A stretch of DNA of 7,279 nucleotides from Bacillota bacterium (lineage in GTDB: Bacteria > Bacillota > Clostridia > Christensenellales > CAG-138). The stretch's first letter is position 1, and every line of letters begins with the position of its first letter. The DNA lies in assembly GCA_016288175.1 (NCBI GenBank), contig JAEEYN010000149.1, positions 1 to 7,279 of the forward strand, in the 5' to 3' direction. This document shows positions 1 to 5,417 of the stretch, piece by piece. A program made the translations under genes and the position numbers. Below the pieces are notes generated by a model. That model saw only the letters and a program-made list of their open reading frames with translations, was not told the DNA's origin and did no database searches.

Positions 1-132
1 CGCCCGAGCGGCACGGAGCCGAAGCTGAAGCTCTATGTCGGCGCAAAGGCGGGGGACGAAGCGGCGGCGACCGAAAGGATGAACGCCATTATGGCGGCGG
101 GCGACGCGATCGTCTCCGCGCTGCTGAAATAA
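1..132 (+). CDS. Phosphoglucomutase/phosphomannomutase family protein, C-terminal fragment (5' end outside window)
   Basis: The first 43 codons, read in frame 1, end at TAA 130-132 and begin with RPSGTEPKLKLYV. RPSGTEP is the phosphate-binding loop of the C-terminal domain IV of alpha-D-phosphohexomutases, which convert hexose 1-phosphates and 6-phosphates in the cytoplasm for glycogen, cell-wall and exopolysaccharide precursors. The helical tail after it (AAATERMNAIMAAGDAIVSALLK, split here as two helices' worth of residues) fits the usual C-terminus. The active-site serine and metal-binding domains lie upstream of the window, so glucose, mannose or glucosamine specificity cannot be decided. 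No terminator follows. The next gene starts 45 nt downstream, so readthrough into it is likely. Confidence 0.9.
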   Translation, partial: RPSGTEPKLKLYVGAKAGDEAAATERMNAIMAAGDAIVSALLK

Positions 133-177
133 AGCCGCAAAAGGCGAAGCTTCCGAACGGACGAAAGGGACAGATCT

Positions 178-1056
178 ATGAAAAAGACAATACGCATCGC
201 CGCTTTGATCATCGCGGCGGCTTTGACCGCGGCGCTGTTCACCGGATGCGGCGGGAAGAAGGACCCGGAGGACGGCGGCGAAACGACTCCGGCGCCGGAA
301 GACGGCGGGAAACCGGAGCTCGAAAGCCTGCTGGACAGACTCGGTTATGATTACGTTCGCCTTGACGACGCGCTTACGGATGCGGAGTATGTCGCGCTTT
401 TTGAAACGGAGCTCGAAAAAGGCCGCGCGGAGGGCTATACTCCGATCCTGCTCCCGTTCACCGAGGGCAGCGGCTTGCTTGCCGAAAGCATGGGTATGAG
501 GTTCGATGAGGGCTACGATGTTTCCGCGGAGCTCGCAAAGCCTTTGCCGAACGGCGAGAAAGTCATTGCGGACCGCACCGCCGAGTTTGAAAGCTCCCTG
601 AAAGAAAGCATCGACAGCTTTTTCGGCGATATCCCGCAGAACGGGCTCGGCGAACCGGACGGCTCCGAAGGCGGCGACGCCGGGATCGCGTTCGGCGGCA
701 TCACCGAGGCCGGCTATTACGGAAATGCCCATGTGCTGCTTGTCAAGCTCCCGACCGATAAACCGTGGGAAGCCGCGCTGTATCTCCCCTTCGGCGGTTT
801 CAATGAATGCCCGGAGCCGCAGGATATGGCGGCCGTGCTGAAGCTTTGGTATGAAAAGTACGGCGCCGTTCCGGCCGTCATAACTCACGATATGCTCGAT
901 ATGTACCTGCCCGCTCCGCTCGAGGAGGACAGCGCTGCGGCCGCGGCGAGGGAGCAGCTCGCTTTCGATTACGACATGGTGATGTTCGGCGAGATGCTGC
1001 CGTACTATGTCTATACTCTGACGCAGGCGCGCAGCTGGTCCTTCTGGTGGGATTGA
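178..1056 (+). CDS. DUF4253 domain lipoprotein
   Basis: This is a 292-residue protein with a lipoprotein signal peptide: KK at residues 2-3, a hydrophobic core at about 6-20, and lipobox F-T-G-C with Cys24 as the probable lipidated residue. Residues 25-48 are a low-complexity Gly/Glu/Pro linker. The rest resembles a full-length DUF4253 protein. A segment near 73-105 (G-Y-T-P-I-L-L) matches the family's N-terminal part. Residues 195-292 carry the characteristic PWEAALYLPFGGFNECP stretch, then W-Y-E-K-Y-G-A (224-230), and end exactly in W-S-F-W-W-D (287-292), the family's typical C-terminus. The function of DUF4253 is unknown to me. Most members I recall lack a signal peptide, so the extracytoplasmic anchoring is notable. 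The start is preceded by a modest GAAAGGGA site about 8 nt away. The gene is probably cotranscribed with the upstream phosphomutase, because no promoter or terminator is evident in the 45-nt gap. The family call rests on remembered motifs, not on a search. Confidence 0.82.
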   Translation: MKKTIRIAALIIAAALTAALFTGCGGKKDPEDGGETTPAPEDGGKPELESLLDRLGYDYVRLDDALTDAEYVALFETELEKGRAEGYTPILLPFTEGSGLLAESMGMRFDEGYDVSAELAKPLPNGEKVIADRTAEFESSLKESIDSFFGDIPQNGLGEPDGSEGGDAGIAFGGITEAGYYGNAHVLLVKLPTDKPWEAALYLPFGGFNECPEPQDMAAVLKLWYEKYGAVPAVITHDMLDMYLPAPLEEDSAAAAAREQLAFDYDMVMFGEMLPYYVYTLTQARSWSFWWD

Positions 1057-1082
1057 CAGGCGGCAAGAACCCGTGAAAAAGG

Positions 1083-1124
1083 CTGCGGAACGGATCCGAA
1101 GATCCTTCCGCAGTTTGCTTTTTT
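1083..1124 (+). terminator. Rho-independent terminator after the DUF4253 lipoprotein gene
   Basis: CTGCGGAA (1083-1090), a bulged C, GGATC, loop CGAA (1097-1100), then GATCC and TTCCGCAG (to 1113) form a 13-bp stem with one bulge. It is followed by TTTGC and a run of six T (1119-1124). It lies 27 nt past the lipoprotein stop codon and closes that transcription unit. Confidence 0.88.
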
Positions 1125-1130
1125 GACCGT

Positions 1131-1388
1131 ATGACGGACCGCGGGCACAGCACGTTTCGGAGCCGCCTTGCCCGCGTGCTTGAAAACGCGAAGCTTGTCG
1201 GAATGAGCTCCGCCCCTATTCTGCGGCACGAGTACGAGGACGAAGCGCTTATGCCGGATATCGCGGTCTGTCAGACCCTTGAGGATTATCAAAACGGCGT
1301 GGACAGCGTGATGAAGTACATACCGGGCGAAAACCGAAAGGACGGAAGGACCCGCGGCAGCAGCCCGTGGGCCCGCTTTATGTCTTGA
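1131..1388 (+). pseudogene. Unrecognised ORF, probable remnant of a truncated gene
   Basis: An 85-codon frame runs from ATG 1131 to TGA 1386-1388. I do not recognise the protein. Codon choice up to about codon 66 (GC-rich third positions, plausible residue mix, e.g. LVGMSSAPILRHEYEDEALM) looks like the neighbouring real genes. The last 20 or so residues (KDGRTRGSSPWARFMS) look like out-of-frame or non-coding translation. No Shine-Dalgarno sequence precedes ATG 1131, which lies 6 nt after the T-run of a terminator, nor the internal ATG 1204. The end of the frame overlaps the -35 box of the next promoter. The simplest reading is a 3' or internal piece of a gene whose start has been lost. A short functional gene using a weak start is possible but less likely. 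Confidence 0.4.
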
Positions 1389-1412
1389 CTTTTTACACTT
1401 TAGCCTTATAAT
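1385..1412 (+). promoter_or_regulatory. Sigma-A-type promoter of the ABC exporter operon
   Basis: The -35 box is TTGACT (1385-1390) and the -10 box is a perfect TATAAT (1407-1412), with a 16-bp spacer. A second TATAAT lies at 1412-1417 but would give a 21-bp spacer. Transcription should start near 1419. The surrounding AT-rich patch stands out from the GC-rich sequence on both sides. This promoter reads into the structured leader and the two ABC genes. Confidence 0.85.
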
Positions 1413-1418
1413 ATAATC

Positions 1419-1551
1419 AAAACAATGAAGCGGTTTTCGCTTCGGGGGAGAGAGCAGAAAAATGCCTCCGCCGGGGACGGAGACCCTGGTTGCGCCTTCG
1501 AGACGCGGAGAAAAACTCGCTGTTCCCCGGCGCATGGGAAGGAGAAAGCAT
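1419..1551 (+). promoter_or_regulatory. Structured 5' leader of the ABC exporter operon, candidate RNA switch or attenuator
   Basis: About 130 nt lie between the predicted transcription start and the preferred TTG start. The leader opens with a hairpin GAAGCG-gtttt-CGCTTC (1427-1443). A local stem CTCCG (1466-1470) with CGGAG (1478-1482) shares bases with a long-range 9-bp stem CGCCGGGGA (1469-1477) with TCCCCGGCG (1524-1532), so the two cannot form fully together. GGAG (1447-1450) can also pair with CTCC (1466-1469). The long-range stem closes 6 nt before the AAGGAG ribosome binding site. Inside it are two smaller hairpins, around 1492-1505 and 1504-1520. I could not match it to a riboswitch class that I know (TPP, c-di-GMP, ykkC, yybP-ykoY, ZTP and T-box were considered). 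No intrinsic terminator T-run is present, so control would more likely act on translation. The structures are seen by base pairing only; the function is inference. Confidence 0.45.
1539..1544 (+). promoter_or_regulatory. Ribosome binding site that selects the TTG start at 1552
   Basis: AAGGAG (1539-1544) stands 7 nt before TTG 1552, ideal spacing. The in-frame ATG at 1534 overlaps the site region and has no Shine-Dalgarno of its own. The in-frame ATG at 1462 lies in the leader and would add an Arg/Pro-rich extension atypical for these transporters. Confidence 0.75.
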
Positions 1552-3324
1552 TTGATATTCGGCAAACACATCAACCGCTATTACCTGCGGTACGCGCCTC
1601 TTCTGATCCTCGGCGCGGTCGCACTGATCCTCGTAGACTATTTCCAACTTATCATCCCGAAGCTGTACGGCATGCTGATCGACGGCCTCAATACCGGCTT
1701 TGCCGAGTATAACGGCGCGAAGGTCGCGTTCGATCTCGACTTTTTGCTCGACAAGATCTGCCTGCCGATCGTCGGCATCATCGTCGTGATGGTGATCGGG
1801 CGCTTCCTCTGGCGCGTCTGTTTCTTCGGCTCCGCGATCCGCGTCGAAACGAATATCAGGATCGAGATGTTCGACCACTGCAAGGACCTTTCGAGGGACT
1901 ATTACCAGGTCAACAAGGTCGGCAACATGATGAGCCTTTTCACCAACGACCTCGACACGATCCAGGAATGCTTCGGCGACGGCATGCTGATGTTCTTCGA
2001 CGCGCTGTTCCTCGGCATCCTCGGCTTCTATAACATGTGGCGGATGAACGTCGTGATGACCCTTCTGACGCTGATCCCGCTCGGGCTGATCCTCTTCATC
2101 GGAACGGTGATGGGCAAGGCCATGATGAAGAAATGGGAGGTCCGCCAGCAGGCGTTCTCGAACCTTTCCGATTTCGCGCAGGAGAGCTTCTCCGGCTATG
2201 CCGTGATCAAGGCGTTCGTGAAGGAAATGAAGCAGCTGCTTTCCTTCCGCAAGCTCAACATCGAAAACGAGGATACGAACGTCGACTATACCAAGGTTTC
2301 GACGATGATGCACGTTTCGATCGTCATGCTCGTCGAGACCGTCATCTGCGTCATCCTCGGCTACGGCGGCTACCTTGTTTACAAAAGCGTTTTCAGCGCC
2401 GGCAAGCTCGTTGAGTACATCGGCTATTTCTCCTCCGTCGTATGGCCCGTTCTGGCTGTTTCGATGCTGATCGAAAAGACCGCCCGCGGCAAGGCTTCGA
2501 TGAAGCGCGTTTCGGAGCTCCTCGAGGCGAAGATCACGGTGAAGGACGCCGAAGGCGTTGAGGACATCGGCGAAGTCAAAGGCGGGATCGAATTCAGAAA
2601 CCTCACCTTCCGCTATCCGGACGGCGAATTCGACGCGCTCGAGAACGTTTCATTCAAGATCGCGCCGGGCGAGAGCGTCGGCATCGTCGGCAAGACCGGC
2701 TCCGGCAAAACGACGATCGTGGACCTCATCCTTCGCACCTACAATGTTCCGGACGGGACGCTGTTCATCGACGGCAGGGACGTCAATACCGTTTCGATCC
2801 GTTCGGTGCGCGAGGGCTGCGCCTATGTTCCGCAGGATAATTTCCTTTTCTCGGATACGATCGAAAACAACATCAACTTCGCTTTCGACGAAATGGACGA
2901 AGCGGAGGTTGAGCATTCCGCCGTGCTTGCGGATGTTCACGACAATATCGCCGAATTCAAGGACGGCTACAAGACCATCCTCGGCGAGCGCGGCGTGACG
3001 GTCTCCGGCGGCCAGAAGCAGCGCATCTCGATCGCCCGCGCGCTGATGAAGAAGGCGCCGATACTGATCCTCGACGACTCCGTTTCCGCCGTCGATACCG
3101 ATACGGAAAAGGTCATTCTGAAGAATCTCAGGGAGAGCAGAGCGGGGAAGACGACGATCCTCATTGCCCACCGCATCTCCACTATCAAGGGCCTCGACAA
3201 GATCATCTTCGTCGAGGACGGCCGCGTGACGGCGGTCGGCAGCCACGATCAGCTTCTCGAAAGCTGCGAGGAATACGCCCGAATGGTCGAACTGCAGCGC
3301 CTCGAAGAAGAGGCTGCGAAGTGA
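1552..3324 (+). CDS. ABC exporter half-transporter, permease-ATPase fusion, subunit with degenerate catalytic site
   Basis: This is a 590-residue membrane protein counted from TTG 1552 (chosen from the AAGGAG site; ATG 1462 would give 620). The N-terminal transmembrane domain has six predicted helices at about 12-34, 70-95, 141-161, 165-185, 252-276 and 287-306. The nucleotide-binding domain follows from about 345: A-loop Tyr355, Walker A GKTGSGKT (380-387), Q-loop Gln428, signature VSGGQ (484-488), Walker B ILILD (504-508) and switch His540. The residue after Walker B is Asp509 instead of the catalytic Glu. This is the hallmark of the degenerate-site subunit of heterodimeric ABCB-type exporters such as TM287 and BmrC. 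These pump drugs, lipids or peptides out of the cytoplasm using ATP. The partner is encoded 13 nt downstream. Expression is probably driven by the promoter at 1385-1412 through a structured leader. The family is certain; the substrate is unknown. Confidence 0.96.
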   Translation: MIFGKHINRYYLRYAPLLILGAVALILVDYFQLIIPKLYGMLIDGLNTGFAEYNGAKVAFDLDFLLDKICLPIVGIIVVMVIGRFLWRVCFFGSAIRVETNIRIEMFDHCKDLSRDYYQVNKVGNMMSLFTNDLDTIQECFGDGMLMFFDALFLGILGFYNMWRMNVVMTLLTLIPLGLILFIGTVMGKAMMKKWEVRQQAFSNLSDFAQESFSGYAVIKAFVKEMKQLLSFRKLNIENEDTNVDYTKVSTMMHVSIVMLVETVICVILGYGGYLVYKSVFSAGKLVEYIGYFSSVVWPVLAVSMLIEKTARGKASMKRVSELLEAKITVKDAEGVEDIGEVKGGIEFRNLTFRYPDGEFDALENVSFKIAPGESVGIVGKTGSGKTTIVDLILRTYNVPDGTLFIDGRDVNTVSIRSVREGCAYVPQDNFLFSDTIENNINFAFDEMDEAEVEHSAVLADVHDNIAEFKDGYKTILGERGVTVSGGQKQRISIARALMKKAPILILDDSVSAVDTDTEKVILKNLRESRAGKTTILIAHRISTIKGLDKIIFVEDGRVTAVGSHDQLLESCEEYARMVELQRLEEEAAK

Positions 3325-3329
3325 GGAGG
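3325..3329 (+). promoter_or_regulatory. Ribosome binding site deciding the start of the second ABC gene
   Basis: GGAGG (3325-3329) directly follows the stop codon of the first ABC gene and lies 8 nt before ATG 3338. A GTG at 3329 is in frame but overlaps the site itself, so it cannot be the start served by it. Confidence 0.85.
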
Positions 3330-3337
3330 TGACAGTT

Positions 3338-5227
3338 ATGCATGAGTATTATCCCCTTCTCCTCGGCGGCGGCATCATCGGCCTCATCTCGATCGTGCTG
3401 ATCATCGCTTACGCTTCCATCAAGGATAAAAAGCAGTCGATCGGCTTCGACCGCAACATGAAGGACGGCGAGATCATAAAGCGCCTTCTCCGCTATGCGA
3501 AGCCCTATACCGGCAGCTTCATCTTCGTCGGCTTCATCGTGCTTTTCGGCATTGCCTACGACGTCGTTTCCCCGATGATCATCGGCCATATCACCGCGCT
3601 CATCAAGGATAAATTCGAGCTTGCGGAGCTTTTCGTCAACGTCGGTATCTACGCCGGCATCCTGATCGTTTCGATGATCTGCACCTATGTGCAGGCGATC
3701 GTGCTGCAAAGGGTCGGCCAAAAGATCATCTCCGGCATGCGCGAGGACCTTTTCACGCATATCGAATCGCTTTCCCATGAGCAGATGAACTCGATGCCCG
3801 TCGGAAAGCTCGTCACGAGGGTCACGAACGACACAAACGCGATCTCGCTGATGTTTACGACGCTGCTTGTGAACCTTGTGAAGAATATGTTCATCATCGT
3901 CGGCGTGCTCGTCGCGATGTTCGCGCTCAACTATGAGCTGACGCTGATGGTGCTCTGCTTCGTGCCGTTCATCGTGCTGTTCACGGTCATCTTCCGTAAA
4001 TTCGCGCGCCGCGCCTACCGCCGCGTCAAGGACCGCACGACGGATATCAACACCTATCTTTCCGAAAACCTTTCCGGCATCAAGATCACCCAGATCTTCA
4101 ACCGCGAGGGCGAAAAACTCCGGGATTTCGAGGGCAAGAGCCGCGGCCTCGGCAAGGCGAAGCGCGAGCAGATCCTCGTTTTCGGCATCTTCCGCCCGCT
4201 GGTCTATATGCTCTATATTAGCTCCGTGCTCGCCCTGTTCTACCTCGGCGGCAAGGGCGTCCTCGACGGAACGACCTTCCTCGGGCAGGCGCTCGAAGCA
4301 AGCACGATCGTGAGCTTCTATATGTACATCTCGAAGTTCTTTAACCCGATCCAGAACCTTGCGGAACAGTTCAACTGGCTGCAGTCCGCCTTCGCTTCGG
4401 CGGAAAAGGTCTTCACGATCATGGATATCGAACCCGCCCTCAAGGATGCGCCGGACGCGATCGAGCTCGAGAACGTCCGCGGCGAGATCGAATTCCGCGA
4501 CGTCTGGTTCAGCTACATCCCCGATGAATGGGTGCTGAAGGGCGTTTCCTTCCACGTCATGCCCGAGCAGACCGTCGCCTTCGTCGGCGCGACCGGCAGC
4601 GGCAAAACGACGATCCTTTCGCTGATCTGCCGCAATTACGAATTCCAGAAGGGCGAGATCCTGATCGACGGCATCGACATACGAAAGATAAAGACGGCTT
4701 CCCTCCGAAAGCACTTCGGCCAGATGCTGCAGGACGTCTTCCTCTTCTCCGGCACGATCCGCTCGAATATCCTTCTCGATAAGGAAGGCGTTTCGGACGA
4801 GGAGGTCATGAAGGCCTGCCGCTACGTCAATGCCGATCACTTCATCAACAGGCTCGAAAACGGGCTCGACGAGGTCGTGCGCGAAAGGGGCAACAACTTC
4901 TCCGCGGGCCAGAGGCAGCTTCTGAGCTTCGCAAGAACGATCGTGCATAAGCCCGCCGTGATGATCCTCGACGAGGCGACCGCGAACATCGACACGGAGA
5001 CCGAGGTCCTTATTCAGGATTCGCTCGAAAAGATGATGAACATCGGAACGATGCTGATCGTTGCGCACCGCCTGTCTACGATCCAGCACGCGGACAACAT
5101 CATCGTTCTCTCGAAGGGCGAGATCGTCGAACAGGGCAGCCACCGCGAACTGCTCGCAAAGCGCGGCAAGTATTACGCGCTCTATACCCTTCAGTTCGAG
5201 AAGGAAAAGCAAAGACTGAAGGCGTAA
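3338..5227 (+). CDS. ABC exporter half-transporter, permease-ATPase fusion, subunit with catalytic Glu
   Basis: This is a 629-residue partner of the preceding subunit. It begins with an additional hydrophobic helix (about 9-26) followed by a charged linker (KDKKQS, 29-34), absent from the first subunit. Six canonical helices then fall at about 59-83, 99-125, 170-194, 199-221, 282-303 and 316-334. The ATPase domain shows Walker A GATGSGKT (417-424), Q-loop Gln465, signature FSAGQ (521-525), Walker B VMILD with catalytic Glu546, D-loop Ile551-Asp552, and switch His577. The signature deviates from LSGGQ at its first and third positions. In heterodimeric exporters this altered signature faces the partner's degenerate Walker B, leaving one fully active ATP site built from this Walker B and the partner's VSGGQ. 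Translation is probably coupled: the site GGAGG starts 1 nt after the upstream stop. A terminator follows 18 nt downstream. The family is certain; the substrate is unknown. Confidence 0.97.
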   Translation: MHEYYPLLLGGGIIGLISIVLIIAYASIKDKKQSIGFDRNMKDGEIIKRLLRYAKPYTGSFIFVGFIVLFGIAYDVVSPMIIGHITALIKDKFELAELFVNVGIYAGILIVSMICTYVQAIVLQRVGQKIISGMREDLFTHIESLSHEQMNSMPVGKLVTRVTNDTNAISLMFTTLLVNLVKNMFIIVGVLVAMFALNYELTLMVLCFVPFIVLFTVIFRKFARRAYRRVKDRTTDINTYLSENLSGIKITQIFNREGEKLRDFEGKSRGLGKAKREQILVFGIFRPLVYMLYISSVLALFYLGGKGVLDGTTFLGQALEASTIVSFYMYISKFFNPIQNLAEQFNWLQSAFASAEKVFTIMDIEPALKDAPDAIELENVRGEIEFRDVWFSYIPDEWVLKGVSFHVMPEQTVAFVGATGSGKTTILSLICRNYEFQKGEILIDGIDIRKIKTASLRKHFGQMLQDVFLFSGTIRSNILLDKEGVSDEEVMKACRYVNADHFINRLENGLDEVVRERGNNFSAGQRQLLSFARTIVHKPAVMILDEATANIDTETEVLIQDSLEKMMNIGTMLIVAHRLSTIQHADNIIVLSKGEIVEQGSHRELLAKRGKYYALYTLQFEKEKQRLKA

Positions 5228-5245
5228 AGGCAAACACTTTGACGC

Positions 5246-5276
5246 AAAAGGCACGGGAGACCGTGCCTTTTTGTTT
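5246..5276 (+). terminator. Rho-independent terminator of the ABC exporter operon
   Basis: AAAAGGCACGG (5246-5256), GNRA loop GAGA and CCGTGCCTTTT (5261-5271) form an 11-bp perfect stem, followed by T-rich sequence TGTTTG. It starts 18 nt after the stop of the second ABC gene. Almost the same hairpin recurs at 6791-6816. Confidence 0.95.
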
Positions 5277-5319
5277 GTTGCATGACATCGATATAAAAGA
5301 CAAAATCTAAAGGTAGCTG

Positions 5320-5348
5320 TTGACAAACATAGAGAATGATTATAGAAT
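5320..5348 (+). promoter_or_regulatory. Sigma-A-type promoter of the Cys-rich lipoprotein gene
   Basis: A consensus -35 TTGACA (5320-5325) and -10 TAGAAT (5343-5348) are separated by 17 bp in an AT-rich intergenic stretch. The predicted start near 5355 leaves a 5' UTR of about 60 nt. An inverted repeat ACATCGAT (5285-5292) / ATCGATGT (5347-5354) brackets the core promoter, its right arm overlapping the last two bases of the -10 box and the region just before the transcription start. This arrangement could be an operator. Confidence 0.8.
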
Positions 5349-5364
5349 CGATGTGTCACAAATC

Positions 5365-5398
5365 GCTGCATTTATCTGGGGCGGCCGGAAACTGCAGC
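5365..5398 (+). promoter_or_regulatory. Possible 5' UTR hairpin just upstream of the lipoprotein ribosome binding site
   Basis: GCTGCATTT (5365-5373) can pair with AAA-c-TGCAGC (5389-5398), nine base pairs with one bulged C, around a 15-nt G-rich loop. The stem ends 2 nt before the AAAGGAGG site at 5401-5408. It does not cover the site, so any effect on translation would be indirect. The hairpin may also be fortuitous. Confidence 0.35.
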
Positions 5399-5417
5399 AC
5401 AAAGGAGGGATCACTGA

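Noticed and set aside
1351..1371. Hairpin CCCGCGG / CCGTGGG as a possible terminator for the orphan ORF.
   Set aside because: The 7-bp stem includes a G-T pair, is inside the open frame, and is not followed directly by a T-run; the later T-rich stretch is the spacer of the next promoter.
1425..1712. ATG 1425 as the start of a leader peptide for the exporter operon.
   Set aside because: It lies only about 6 nt after the predicted transcription start with no ribosome binding site, and the frame runs 95 codons of Arg-rich sequence out of frame deep into the transporter gene, unlike a short attenuation peptide.
1417..2313. A 298-codon minus-strand frame opposite the first ABC gene.
   Set aside because: Same reverse-complement artefact of codon bias; His/Asp/Glu-rich sequence without domains, covering the transmembrane domain coding region.
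3203..5371. A 722-codon open frame on the minus strand opposite the second ABC gene.
   Set aside because: The + strand carries unmistakable ABC exporter motifs across the same bases. The antisense frame is rich in Asp, Glu, His, Arg and Val, as expected when a GC-rich gene is read backwards, and has no recognisable domain.
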